A stretch of DNA of 64,000 nucleotides from Longimicrobium sp. (lineage in GTDB: Bacteria > Gemmatimonadota > Gemmatimonadetes > Longimicrobiales > Longimicrobiaceae): assembly GCF_035474595.1 (NCBI RefSeq), contig NZ_DATIND010000107.1, positions 1 through 64,000 of the forward strand, given 5' to 3'. This document shows positions 1-7,767 of this stretch, piece after piece. The position numbers and the translations under genes are program-made. The notes beneath the pieces were generated by a model. That model worked only from the letters and a program-made list of their open reading frames with translations. It searched no databases and was not told where the DNA came from. Position 1 is the stretch's first letter. Each line of letters opens with the position of its first letter.

Positions 1-1058
1 TCTTCCTCGACATGTCGGTGAACTCCAACAACAAGCGCACGCACCAGGTGTTCCTGAGCCAGAAGCGCGCGCAGTTCCAGGAGCTGCAGTCCGAGTGGAT
101 GACCGAGCACGAGGAGGGCGTGGACACCCTCTGGGACCGGGTACAGAGCTGGCTCGACAGCGAGTACGACGAAGCCAAGTGCGGCGTGGTGATCTATGCC
201 GAGGTGGGTGGCGAGTGGTTCCAGGCGCTGCAGACCCGCGCCTCGCTGCAGAACCGGCTGATCGTGGCGCCGCGGCCGGTGGTGGCCCCGCTGGCGCAGG
301 CGCTGGAGGGGTATCGCCACTACGGCGTGGTGCTGATCGACCGCGAGCACGTGCGGCTGCTGAGCGTGTACCAGGGAACGCTGCTGGACGAGGTGGAGCG
401 CCGCGGCGACCCGCTGCCGCCCCCGCACGACGTGCAGGCCGGCGGCTACGCCCAGAGCCGCTACCAGCGCCGCAAGCTCGAGGAGACCAAGCACTTCTTC
501 AAGGACTTCGCCGGCGAGGTGCAGGACTTCGTGGCCCGCTACGGCCCCGACGACCTGGTGCTGCTGGGCACCGAGGAGAACCTCTCCGCCTTCGCCGAGC
601 ACCTGCCGGACTCGGTGCTGCAGCGCGTGGTGCACACCGGGCCCATGTGGGTCGACGAGAACGCCGCCGAGGTGGCGCGCCAGCTGGAGCCGCTCCTGCG
701 CGGCGAGCTGGAGCGCGCCCAGCACGAGGTGGTGGAGCAGGTGCGCGACCGCGTGGTGCACGACTACATGGCCACCGCCGGCTTCCAGGGCACGCTCAGC
801 GCGCTGCAGGAAGGCCGCGTGGACACCCTGCTCCTGGCGCGCGACCAGCACCGCGACGGTGTGCGCTGCGCCCAGTGCGGCTTCGTCTTCGCGCGCGAGC
901 TGGAGGCGTGCCCGTACGACGGCTCCACCGCCATGACCGAGGTCGACGTGGTGGAGGAGATGGTGCGCATGGCCGAGGGGCAGGGCATTACCGTGGCCTT
1001 CGCCGACCCCGGCGAGGTGGCCGACATGAAGGGAGCGGGCGCGCTGCTCCGCTACTGA
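1..1058 (+). CDS. Bacterial archaeo-eukaryotic release factor (baeRF) family protein, 5' truncated
   Basis: The frame is open from base 3, before the first ATG at 12, and the residues FLDM just before or at that ATG resemble the 'LSLYLD' strand that opens eRF1-like domains, so the real start lies outside the window. About 350 residues are visible. A C-terminal zinc-ribbon-like motif, CAQC then CPYDG (around residues 285-305), follows a segment ending TLLLARDQHRDG that resembles the C-terminal part of archaeal and eukaryotic release factors. These bacterial homologues are thought to act on ribosomes or in stress responses, but their role is poorly defined. A hairpin follows the stop. The superfamily call is fairly safe; the precise function is unknown. 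Confidence 0.7.
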   Translation, partial: FLDMSVNSNNKRTHQVFLSQKRAQFQELQSEWMTEHEEGVDTLWDRVQSWLDSEYDEAKCGVVIYAEVGGEWFQALQTRASLQNRLIVAPRPVVAPLAQALEGYRHYGVVLIDREHVRLLSVYQGTLLDEVERRGDPLPPPHDVQAGGYAQSRYQRRKLEETKHFFKDFAGEVQDFVARYGPDDLVLLGTEENLSAFAEHLPDSVLQRVVHTGPMWVDENAAEVARQLEPLLRGELERAQHEVVEQVRDRVVHDYMATAGFQGTLSALQEGRVDTLLLARDQHRDGVRCAQCGFVFARELEACPYDGSTAMTEVDVVEEMVRMAEGQGITVAFADPGEVADMKGAGALLRY

Positions 1059-1089
1059 CGCGCCACGAATCGCACGCAGTGGCCCGCGA

Positions 1090-1117
1090 GGCCCGGAGAC
1101 CGGCGGGTTTCCGGGCC
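1090..1117 (+). terminator. Hairpin downstream of the baeRF gene
   Basis: GGCCCGGA (1090-1097) pairs with TCCGGGCC (1110-1117), 32 bases after the stop codon. The U-tract is poor (TTCGTGCTT), so this is a weak intrinsic terminator candidate. Confidence 0.45.
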
Positions 1118-1124
1118 TTCGTGC

Positions 1125-1153
1125 TTGACACGCCGTCGCGTACGCCGTTACCT
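1125..1153 (+). promoter_or_regulatory. Possible sigma-70-type promoter for the 213-aa gene
   Basis: A perfect TTGACA (1125-1130) is followed after 17 bases by TTACCT (1148-1153), a weak -10. It lies between the preceding hairpin and the ATG at 1197. Two other sites in the window show the clearer pattern TTGACG-N17-TAnnnT. Confidence 0.35.
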
Positions 1154-1196
1154 ATGTAAGCATCTCCCATAAACAAACGTCCCGCCCGCCACCGCC

Positions 1197-1838
1197 ATGC
1201 CAGCCGTCCTGGATTCCGCGGCGCTCGACAGCGCCCGCGCCGAACTGGAAGGGATCGAAGGCGTCCGCCGCGCCATCATCGACGGCCCGCCGTACACCGT
1301 CTGGGTCATCGCCGACGCGGCGCATTCGCCCGCCGAGATGCTGGTGCACACCGTCCTCACCCGCCACGGCCTGACCCCCGCCGACGCCACCGTGCAGGTG
1401 TGCCACGCGCACGCCCCCGAGCCGCGCCGCCGCGTGCGCTTCATCTCGGCGAAGATGGATGGGCTGCGCACTGGCCGCGTGACCGCGCGCGTGTCGCTGG
1501 AGTGGGCGGGCGAGACGCACGAGGGGCAGGTCGAGGGCGAGAGCGGCTACGCCCTGGAGATGCGCTCGGCCGCGCTGGCCACCATCGCCGCGCTCGACGG
1601 GGTGATCGGGAAGCGGGTGAAGTTCCAGCTGGTGGGGATCAAGCCCTTCCGCGCCTTCGATGCCGACGTGGTGGTGGCGCTGATGAAGAGCGACCTCGAC
1701 GGCAAGTCGCTGATCGGCGCCGCCCTCACCTCCGACGACCCGTACCGCGCCGCGGCCGTCGCCGTGCTGAACGCCACCAACCGCGTTCTCGGCAACTACC
1801 TGTCGAACGAGGAAGATCTTTCCGCGACCAGCTCGTAG
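1197..1838 (+). CDS. Conserved hypothetical protein (213 aa)
   Basis: I do not recognise this protein with confidence. It is soluble, with no signal peptide or membrane segment. The C-terminal half (residues about 120-200: paired strands, then DDPYRAAAVAVLNATNRVLG) has the look of the dimerisation/regulatory domain at the end of 2-isopropylmalate synthase, where a similar alanine-rich helix ends in 'LNALNR'. The catalytic TIM barrel of LeuA is absent, so at most this would be a stand-alone regulatory-type fold. It stands alone between a terminator-like hairpin and repeat DNA. The resemblance is an impression and needs profile searching. Confidence 0.6.
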   Translation: MPAVLDSAALDSARAELEGIEGVRRAIIDGPPYTVWVIADAAHSPAEMLVHTVLTRHGLTPADATVQVCHAHAPEPRRRVRFISAKMDGLRTGRVTARVSLEWAGETHEGQVEGESGYALEMRSAALATIAALDGVIGKRVKFQLVGIKPFRAFDADVVVALMKSDLDGKSLIGAALTSDDPYRAAAVAVLNATNRVLGNYLSNEEDLSATSS

Positions 1839-1870
1839 CGCCGCCGGCGGGCACCTCTGCGGCCGCAGCC

Positions 1871-1975
1871 GGGCGAATGAATTCGCGGCAACAACGGCCC
1901 AAAGTCCGCCTTCGCGGACTCGCGCGTCGCCATCCCCGCGTCGCGCGGAGTTCCGTGTTGCGATGAATTCTCCGG
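1871..1975. repeat. R1 palindromic intergenic element, copy A
   Basis: The left end contains GCGAATGAATTCGCGGCAAC followed by an AAAGTC block and a short inverted repeat (GTCCGCC TTC GCGGAC). The right end, TGTTGCGATGAATTC, is a degraded inverted copy of the left end. It is shorter than copies C and D. It starts about 30 bases after the stop of the 213-aa gene. Confidence 0.6.
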
Positions 1976-1982
1976 GGGAGGG

Positions 1983-2092
1983 GGCGAGCCAGGCGGGCAG
2001 GGTGCATCCCGCAGCCGCACCGATCTCGTCCAGCTACCTCTCCCGGTACGGGAGAGGTGGACGGCCTCGGCCGGCCGGAGAGGGCGCGATGC
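1983..2092. repeat. R2 repeat, copy 1 (with its upstream arm)
   Basis: Bases 2032-2092 are a 61-bp unit with CCTCTCCC-GGTAC-GGGAGAGG palindrome, then GGACGGCC, GGCCGGCCGGAGAGGGCGCG and GATGC. The arm at 1983-2031 (GCCAGGCGGGCAGGGTGCAT and CTCGTCC) recurs near 21.8 kb and partly near 5.5 kb. The rest of the 1839-2236 gap, 2093-2236, shows no gene. Confidence 0.75.
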
Positions 2093-2236
2093 TGCCCGGA
2101 GCGCGCCGCCGCCAATCTCGCGCCCCTCCAAACATCACCGCGCCCGGACCTCGTCATCGAGATCCGGGCGCGATTCGTCATCCCACCGCCTGCTTGTCGT
2201 CTGTCCGCCGCCGCGGACCATCCGCAGACGGCGAAT

Positions 2237-2917
2237 CTACCGCTTGCGCTTGCCCCAGTCGCGGAGGACGAGGCGGGCGTAGCCGTTGTCCGGGTCCTCA
2301 CCGGCGCGGAGGAGCGAGTCCACGCGGTCGGGGCCGCGGTTGTAGGCCAGCAGCGCCAGCTTCAGGTTCCCGTGGTACTTGTCGATCAGCGTCTTCAGGA
2401 AGCGGAAGCCCAGCCGCAGGTTGGTGTCGCGGTCGAACAGCGCCTCGCGCTCCAGGTCCGGGCGGAAGAACCGCGCGGTCGACGGCATCAGCTGCGTGTA
2501 GCCGACCGCGCCCACCGGGCTTACCGCGTGGCGGTTGAACTCGCTCTCGGTCGCCACCAGCCCGAACGCCACCTTCGGATCGATCCCCTCCGCGTTCGCG
2601 ATGTCCTCGATCCGCTCCGCCAGGTCGGCCGGGATCCCGTACAGCGAAGAGTTTGCCTGCACCCGCGTGAGCTTGTCGATCTGCGCCTTCTGCAGGTCCA
2701 CCAGCCCCATGGGCCGGGCGGGGAGGGCGGCCCCCAGGTGCTGCATCCACGCCCCACCCTCGTCCATCCGCCCCTCGGCGGCCCTAACTCCAAGCAGGAA
2801 CGCGATCAGCGCGAGGCTGATCCCCAAACTGGCGCTTTTGGCCGTGGCGAGCACGTCCCAGTGCCGACGTTTACGCGCTTCGATATCGGCCTGCAGCTTC
2901 AGGAGAAGCGACTGCAT
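2237..2917 (-). CDS. Membrane-anchored lytic transglycosylase (SLT domain)
   Basis: 226 aa. Residues about 27-46 form one hydrophobic segment, probably an uncleaved N-terminal anchor. The C-terminal half is a Slt-type lysozyme-like domain: ATESEFN carries the likely catalytic glutamate (around residue 124), followed by GAVGYTQLMP and LALLAYNRGP, the usual three SLT motifs. Such enzymes cleave the MurNAc-GlcNAc bond of peptidoglycan to give 1,6-anhydro ends, in the periplasm. It is monocistronic on the minus strand, with moaC upstream in the same orientation but 57 bases away. There is no LysM or other binding domain. Confidence 0.88.
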   Translation of the reverse strand: MQSLLLKLQADIEARKRRHWDVLATAKSASLGISLALIAFLLGVRAAEGRMDEGGAWMQHLGAALPARPMGLVDLQKAQIDKLTRVQANSSLYGIPADLAERIEDIANAEGIDPKVAFGLVATESEFNRHAVSPVGAVGYTQLMPSTARFFRPDLEREALFDRDTNLRLGFRFLKTLIDKYHGNLKLALLAYNRGPDRVDSLLRAGEDPDNGYARLVLRDWGKRKR

Positions 2918-2974
2918 TCCGGTTCCTCCGGGTCAAGGTTAGCCGAACCCCAGAGGGCAAGGGCCGTGCCCGGA

Positions 2975-3469
2975 TCACCCCTCCACCGTGCCCCCCGTCC
3001 ATGTGCCGGAGCGGCCTCCCGCCTTGCCGATCAGCCGGATTCCGGAGATCTCCATCCCCCGGTCGCGGGCCTTGCACATGTCGTAGATCGTGAGCAGCGA
3101 AACCGTTACGGCGGTCAGCGCCTCCATCTCCACCCCCGTCTTTCCCTCCACTTTCGCGGTCGCCGAAACGCGGATTCCGGGGAGCGAATCGTCCGCGGAA
3201 ATTTCGACTTCCACCGAGGTCAGCGGGAGGGGGTGGCAGAGGGGGATGAGGTCGGCGGTGCGCTTGGCGCCGGTGATGCCCGCAAGCTGTGCGACCAGGA
3301 GCACGTTCCCCTTCGGCGTCTCGCCGGCGGCGATAGCGGCCAGCGTCTCGGGCGACATGCGGATGCGCCCCTCCGCCACCGCCACGCGGCGGGTGACCTC
3401 CTTGCCGCCGACGTCCACCATCCGCGGCCGCCCGCTCTCGTCCAGGTGCGTGAACCCGCCGTCACTCAT
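2975..3469 (-). CDS. moaC: Cyclic pyranopterin monophosphate synthase MoaC
   Basis: 164 aa from the ATG at 3469, the usual length. I prefer this start to the in-frame ATG at 3475 because GGGAG sits six bases upstream of it, whereas it abuts the earlier ATG. Family motifs are clear: [38 protein letters not shown] (with the conserved His) and [12 protein letters not shown] before YDMCKA. MoaC converts the MoaA product 3',8-cyclo-GTP to cyclic pyranopterin monophosphate in molybdenum-cofactor synthesis. No other moa genes are in the window, so the pathway is scattered. An R3 inverted repeat lies just upstream. Confidence 0.95.
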   Translation of the reverse strand: MSDGGFTHLDESGRPRMVDVGGKEVTRRVAVAEGRIRMSPETLAAIAAGETPKGNVLLVAQLAGITGAKRTADLIPLCHPLPLTSVEVEISADDSLPGIRVSATAKVEGKTGVEMEALTAVTVSLLTIYDMCKARDRGMEISGIRLIGKAGGRSGTWTGGTVEG

Positions 3470-3535
3470 CGCCATCTCCCGTGGAAGTGTCTCGCGGCAA
3501 GATCCGCTGTCCCGCCGCGCGCCACAAGGAAGGGC

Positions 3536-3610
3536 GATCTCACGCGGAGCCGCGGAGACGCGGAGGCGTCGGCCCAGCACCTCCGTGTCTCCGCGTCTCC
3601 GCGTGAGATC
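3536..3610. repeat. R3 inverted repeat, copy 1
   Basis: GATCTCACGCGGAG...GACGCGGAGG (3536-3566) is mirrored by CCTCCGTGTCTCC...CGTGAGATC (3580-3610), a stem of about 30 bp. Similar sequences occur near 35.0, 54.7 and 61.35 kb. It lies upstream of moaC, on the far side from its start. Confidence 0.7.
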
Positions 3611-3677
3611 CAGCGATGCGGGGAGACGCGGAAACGGCCCGATCCATCGCTGGACCGGGCCCAGGTTGCACGTGTGG

Positions 3678-3706
3678 TTGACGCTGCTGACTACGTTTGC
3701 TACCTT
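3678..3706 (+). promoter_or_regulatory. Promoter TTGACG-N17-TACCTT
   Basis: TTGACG (3678-3683), a 17-base spacer and TACCTT (3701-3706) match the same layout found at 24736-24764. It would start a transcript near 3713 that runs into a terminator 25-50 bases later. Confidence 0.6.
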
Positions 3707-3736
3707 ACTAGAGAATTGTCGACCCTGTGAACCATC

Positions 3737-3768
3737 AGGTCCGCACCCTTTGAGGGGCGGACCTTTTT
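3737..3768 (+). terminator. Intrinsic terminator in the leader of the 104-aa gene
   Basis: AGGTCCGC (3737-3744) pairs with GCGGACCT (3757-3764), followed by six T. It sits about 25 bases after the predicted transcription start and 25 bases before the ATG at 3794, so it is either an attenuator or the end of a roughly 55-nt small RNA. Confidence 0.7.
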
Positions 3769-3793
3769 TCGTCCCGCATCCAGGAGAACTTCG

Positions 3794-4108
3794 ATGCACC
3801 GGAACTACCGCGAGATTCGAACAGCGGATGGAAACGTGTGGCGAGTTTCAGAAAGTCGGTACCATCCCGTCGAGAGCTACATCGATCCGGAGGAATTCCG
3901 CGGATTTGGACTAGCAAAAACCCGGCTGGTGTGTGTCAGCGAAGCCGGAGAGAAGCGCGCAGTACATCCACGGGGGAGGGGACGGCTTTCAGACGCGGAG
4001 CTCGCCATTTCTATCGAAAATGCGCCGGTGGAGGAGAGAAGTTCTTTAACCAAGGAGATTTTCGCAGAGTTACGCGCGTCGTTGAGATGCCGTGCCTGCT
4101 CTAACTAA
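3794..4108 (+). CDS. Hypothetical protein (104 aa)
   Basis: Not recognised. The start is well supported: CAGGAGAAC lies 5-6 bases before the ATG. The protein is charged (His, Arg and Glu rich), with no signal or membrane segment, and ends in a CRAC motif. Codon use is less GC-biased than neighbours (AAA, ATT, TTT and GAA are common), which may mark recent acquisition or weak constraint. It is transcribed from a promoter with an internal terminator, so expression may depend on antitermination. It converges with holB and overlaps its stop by a few bases. Confidence 0.5.
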   Translation: MHRNYREIRTADGNVWRVSESRYHPVESYIDPEEFRGFGLAKTRLVCVSEAGEKRAVHPRGRGRLSDAELAISIENAPVEERSSLTKEIFAELRASLRCRACSN

Positions 4109-5256
4109 GCCGCGCGGACGAGGTCCTCGCGCATGCCGCGCAGCAGGTCGGTCAGGATGAGCTGCGGGTTCACGTTGCCGGCGGCCATCTCCATCGCCTC
4201 CTGCACGCGGAGGATGGCGGAGGCCACGCCTTCGGGGCGGACGCGCGCCTTCTTCGCGATCGAATTCAGCAGCGCGACGTCGTCCGTGTAGGCGATCTGC
4301 TCGGGGGCGCCGCTGGCGACCACCATCAGGTCGCGCAGCCAGAGCGACAGCGCCTGGAGGCCCGAGGTGAACTCGCCGCGCGCGCCGGCGGGGGCGATGC
4401 CGTTGGCCGCCGCCAGCCGGTCCGCCGCGCTCTGCGCGGTCGCGGCGACCAGCAGGCTGCGCGCCGTCTCGCGCTGGCGCTGCAGGACGCCGGAGCCGCC
4501 GCTGGTGGGCAGGAGCCGCAGCGCGCGCCCGATCGCCCCCTCGGAGACGGCGGCCAGCGACTCGGCCTCGGCGGGCTTCATCCCCTTCTCCTTGGCCAGG
4601 AACGCGGCGACCTCCGCCTGCGCCAGCCGCAGCACGCGCACCGGCAGCACCCGCGAGCGGATGGTGGGGAGCAGCGCGCCGGGGTTGGACGAGGTGAGGA
4701 TGAGGGTGGTGTCGGCGGGCGGCTCCTCGAGCAGCTTCAGGAAGGCGTTGGCGGCCTCGGGGCTGGACTCCTGCGGCACCATGGCCTCGGCGTCGCCAAC
4801 GACGAACACCTTGCGCGTTCCCATCGCCGGGCGGACGGAGGCGAAGCGCTGGAGGTTCTGCACCATCCCCATGAAGTACGCGGGCGCCTTGTCGAACGCG
4901 GGGATGTGGAACGGGTCCGCGCGGCGCGCCGCCAGCTCGGCGCCGCGCGACTCCTCGAGCTTCTCGCGAAGCTTCTCGGGCGTGGCCGCGTCGGGGCGGG
5001 GGAGGGGGAAGAACCAGTGGAGGTCGGGGTGCTCCAGGCGCTCCACGAAGCGGCAGGCGTGGCACCGCCCGCACGCCTCACCATCCTCCAGCGGCGAGTC
5101 GCAGAAGATGAGCTGCGCCAGCCAGAGGGCCAGCCGCTCCTTCCCCACGCCGGCGGGGCCGTGGATGAGCAGCGACTGCGGCAGGTTCCCTCCCCGCAGC
5201 GCCGACCGCAGCTTCCGCCGCACGTCGTCGTGGCCGTAAACCGGAGGCAGCGCCAT
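4105..5256 (-). CDS. holB: DNA polymerase III delta' subunit (clamp loader)
   Basis: 383 aa from the ATG at 5256, preceded by GGAGGG at about eight bases. Residues 10-60 hold GPAGVGKERL, a complete Walker A. A four-cysteine zinc module follows (FCDSP then CGRCHAC), typical of clamp-loader AAA+ subunits. Further motifs are KVFVVGDAEAM, ANAFLKLLEEPP and SNPGALLPTIRSR, the sensor 1/SRC region. The protein helps load the beta clamp at replication forks. E. coli delta' lacks a working P-loop, whereas this one looks intact, so a DnaX-like paralogue is an alternative, though length and start favour HolB. It is the only clamp-loader gene in the window. Confidence 0.85.
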   Translation of the reverse strand: MALPPVYGHDDVRRKLRSALRGGNLPQSLLIHGPAGVGKERLALWLAQLIFCDSPLEDGEACGRCHACRFVERLEHPDLHWFFPLPRPDAATPEKLREKLEESRGAELAARRADPFHIPAFDKAPAYFMGMVQNLQRFASVRPAMGTRKVFVVGDAEAMVPQESSPEAANAFLKLLEEPPADTTLILTSSNPGALLPTIRSRVLPVRVLRLAQAEVAAFLAKEKGMKPAEAESLAAVSEGAIGRALRLLPTSGGSGVLQRQRETARSLLVAATAQSAADRLAAANGIAPAGARGEFTSGLQALSLWLRDLMVVASGAPEQIAYTDDVALLNSIAKKARVRPEGVASAILRVQEAMEMAAGNVNPQLILTDLLRGMREDLVRAA

Positions 5257-5327
5257 CAGCGCATCCCTCCGATGCCGGGGCAGGGGAGCGACAGGTGGCG
5301 GAGGTGCCGCAGAAGGAGGTGCAGAAG

Positions 5328-5400
5328 GGCGAATGAATTCGCGGCAACAACGGCCCGAAGTCCGCCTTCGCGGACTCGCGCGTCGCCATCTCCGTGATCG
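5328..5400. repeat. R1 element, copy B (left end only)
   Basis: GGGCGAATGAATTCGCGGCA and the following block through GTCCGCCTTCGCGGAC and CGTCGCCAT are nearly identical to copy A. No right inverted end is visible, so this is a truncated copy. It lies upstream of holB, in the 5257-5620 gap. Confidence 0.6.
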
Positions 5401-5449
5401 ACCGGGATCCCCGTTTCCAAGCCGATCCCGGGAGCCAAGCACGCAGTGC

Positions 5450-5620
5450 TCCCCCTCTCCCGCGGAGCGGGGGAGGGGGTCGGGGGGAGGGGGCCAGCCA
5501 GGCGGGCAGGATGCATCTCCCCCCGCACGGCAATCGCCTCGCAAACCATCACCGTCTCTCGATCGATCCCTGTCTGCCGATCCATCACTGTCTCTCGACC
5601 CATCGATCCGGCGCGATCCA
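5450..5620. repeat. R2-like arm and ATCGATCC-rich direct repeats
   Basis: Bases 5450-5520 carry CCCCTCTCCC-GCGGAGCGGG-GGAGGGGG and GCCAGGCGGGCAGGATGCAT, the upstream arm of R2 without its 61-bp core. Bases 5540-5620 hold imperfect direct repeats built on CATCACYGTCTCTCGAYC and CGATCC. No gene is visible. Confidence 0.5.
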
Positions 5621-6904
5621 TCACCGCCCGCGCAGCCAGGCCAGCGGGTCCACCGCCTCGCCGCCGGGGGTGCGGATCTGGAACTCCACGTGGGCGCCCT
5701 CGGGGGTGCCTTCGCCGCCCACGGTGCCGACCACCTGGCCCTTGGCGACCGTGGCGCCGGGCTGCACCTGGATGTCCTTCAGGTAGAGATAGAGCGAGTA
5801 GTAGCCGCCGCCGTGGCTGATGACCACCGTGGGGCCGTATCCCTCGAACGGCGCCGCCATCTCCACCTTGCCGCCCTCCACCGCGCGCACCGGGCTCCCC
5901 GCCGCCGCGCCGATGCCGATGCCGTTGTAGCGGATCGCGGTCCCGTTCGTCTGCAGCGCGCGGCCGAAGCGGTACACCACGTTCCCCTGCACGGGCCACC
6001 CCAGGTTGCCCATGCTCGACGTGGTCATCGTCGGCGCGGCACGGGGAGCGACGGGCGTCGGAGTCGCGGGCGCGGGGCGGCCGGCGGCGCGCGCGGCCAC
6101 GCGGTCGCGCTCGGCGGCGGCCAGTCGGTCGCGCTCGCGGCGCTCGTCCTCGCGGCGGCGGGCCTCCAGCGTGGCCATCAGGCTGGTCAGCCGCCGCTCG
6201 TCGCGCAGCAGCTCGTCGATGCGCTGCACCGTGGTGCGCTCGTGCGAGCGCAGCGACGACAGCGTGCTGGTGCGCTGCGCCGCCATGTTCCCCAGCTGCG
6301 CGTTCTCCGTCTCCCGCTCGTTCTGCAGGTAGGTCAGGTCGGTGTAGCTCCGCCGCAGCTCCTGCTCGCGCAGCTCCAGCTGGTGCTGCAGCTCGCCCAC
6401 GTCGCCCACCAGCGTGCGGTCGCGCCGGGCGACCAGGTACAGGTACTTGTAGCGGTTCAGCAGGTCGGCGAACGAGTTCGCGGTCAGCAGCGCCTCCTCC
6501 GTCTGCATCGGCCCGCGCTTGTAGATGTCGCGCAGGCGCCGGTTCAGCAGCGCCTTCTTCTGCGCCAGCTCGTCCTGCGTGCGCAGCAGCTCCTCGGTCG
6601 TCTCCTCGATCTTCCGCTGCGTCTCGCCCATCTGGAAGCTGAGCTCGCGCAGCAGCGCCGCGCTCACCTCGCGCTGGCGCTGGATGTTGCGGATCTCGCT
6701 GGTCACGTCGTGCACGCGGCTGCGGATCCCCGACAGCTCGCCGCGCAGCTGCGAGCGCTCGGCGCGGATTTCCTGCAGCCGCCGCTGGCTCTCGGTGAGC
6801 TGCTGCGCCGCCGGCCGCGTGCGCCCGCCCTGCTGCGCGATGGCCGCCAGCGGCAGCGCCAGGGCCAGCCCGGCCGCGGCGAAGGTGCGGACCCGCCGGC
6901 GCAC
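5621..6904 (-). CDS. EnvC-like septal factor with coiled coil and degenerate LytM (M23) domain
   Basis: 427 aa from a GTG at 6904, three bases after the ftsX stop; this start gives a clean signal peptide (RRRVRTFAAAGLALALPLAAIAQ). Residues about 35-280 are predicted coiled coil, then a Pro/Ala linker, then a LytM fold from about residue 310 (VVYRFG, GSPVRAVEGGKV, TVVISHGGGYYSLYLYL, GAHVEFQIR). The zinc ligands appear incomplete: the usual NGxDI is NGIGI and the usual YGHL is YLYL, so it should activate a cell-wall amidase and not cut peptidoglycan itself. This matches EnvC, which FtsEX controls through the membrane. It is the third gene of ftsE-ftsX-envC. Confidence 0.82.
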   Translation of the reverse strand: MRRRVRTFAAAGLALALPLAAIAQQGGRTRPAAQQLTESQRRLQEIRAERSQLRGELSGIRSRVHDVTSEIRNIQRQREVSAALLRELSFQMGETQRKIEETTEELLRTQDELAQKKALLNRRLRDIYKRGPMQTEEALLTANSFADLLNRYKYLYLVARRDRTLVGDVGELQHQLELREQELRRSYTDLTYLQNERETENAQLGNMAAQRTSTLSSLRSHERTTVQRIDELLRDERRLTSLMATLEARRREDERRERDRLAAAERDRVAARAAGRPAPATPTPVAPRAAPTMTTSSMGNLGWPVQGNVVYRFGRALQTNGTAIRYNGIGIGAAAGSPVRAVEGGKVEMAAPFEGYGPTVVISHGGGYYSLYLYLKDIQVQPGATVAKGQVVGTVGGEGTPEGAHVEFQIRTPGGEAVDPLAWLRGR

Positions 6905-6906
6905 GG

Positions 6907-7764
6907 TCAGACCGCCTCCAGGTGGCGGCGCACCGCCACCATGCTGCTCAGGAAGCCGAACACGGTGCCGATCAGCACCACGCCGATCATCCACTGCGCG
7001 GGGATGAACTCGATGCGGAACATGGTCGCGCTGAGGATGCGGTAGGCGCCCCAGGTGAGCGCCGCGGCCAGCACGCCGCCCATCAGCCCCGTCATCAGCC
7101 CCTCCAGGATGAACGGGCGCTGCACGAAGCCGTCGGTGGCGCCCACCAGCCGCATGATGCTGATCTCCTCGCGCCGCGCGAACACGGCGATGCGCACCGC
7201 GGTGGCGATGATGATGGCGGCCACCAGGGCGAAGGCGATGCCGATCACCGACGCGGCGCCGCCCGCCAGGCGGCGGAGGAGGAAGATGCGGTCCAGCCAG
7301 TCGCGCCCGTAGCGCACGTCCTCCACGAACCCGTACGCCTGCACGCGGTCGGCGATGCGCTTCACCGCGTCGGGGTTGCGCGAGCCCGGCTTCATCCGGA
7401 TCTCCAGCGACGCCGGGAGCGGGTTGTTGTCCAGGTCGCTGAAGACGTCCTTGAACTCCTGCATGTCGGCCATGGCGTTGGCCAGCGCCTCGGTCTTGGA
7501 GACGTAGCGCAGCTCCATCACCCCCGGCAGCGCGCGGACTTCCTGCTGGGCGAGATCCAGCTGCGCGGGCGTGGTGCTGTCGTCCAGGTACGCCACGATC
7601 TCCACCTTCTCCTCCACCTTCTCGATCGCCCGCCCGATGTTCCAGGCGGTCAGTCCGAACAGGCCGATGACGAAGAGGGAGAAGCCGATGGCGACGACGG
7701 AAAGGAAGGCCAGCAGCGGGCTGCGGCGGAAGGCGGCCAGCGCCTCGCGAAGGGAGTACGGCAT
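6907..7764 (-). CDS. ftsX: Cell division protein FtsX
   Basis: 285 aa with the FtsX layout: cytoplasmic start (YSLREALAAFRRSPLL), first membrane helix at about 22-45, an extracytoplasmic loop of about 120 residues with the ALPGV and ...VSKTEAL region, then three C-terminal helices ending in a short tail. FtsX is the permease-like partner of FtsE and relays ATP-driven changes to periplasmic hydrolase activators. The gene starts three bases after ftsE stops and is followed three bases later by the EnvC-like gene, so the three are one operon. Confidence 0.93.
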   Translation of the reverse strand: MPYSLREALAAFRRSPLLAFLSVVAIGFSLFVIGLFGLTAWNIGRAIEKVEEKVEIVAYLDDSTTPAQLDLAQQEVRALPGVMELRYVSKTEALANAMADMQEFKDVFSDLDNNPLPASLEIRMKPGSRNPDAVKRIADRVQAYGFVEDVRYGRDWLDRIFLLRRLAGGAASVIGIAFALVAAIIIATAVRIAVFARREEISIMRLVGATDGFVQRPFILEGLMTGLMGGVLAAALTWGAYRILSATMFRIEFIPAQWMIGVVLIGTVFGFLSSMVAVRRHLEAV

Positions 7765-7767
7765 GGG

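Noticed and set aside
2057-3730. 557-codon plus-strand frame over the transglycosylase and moaC
   Set aside because: Antisense shadow of two real genes, without any recognisable domain.
3794-4108. Peptide-leader attenuation (amino-acid codon run) before the 104-aa gene
   Set aside because: No short leader ORF with a run of one amino acid is present between the promoter and terminator; only the terminator itself is supported.
5621-6904. Active M23 endopeptidase
   Set aside because: Zinc-ligand positions appear to be lost (NGIGI and YLYL), and the ftsEX context fits an EnvC-type activator better.
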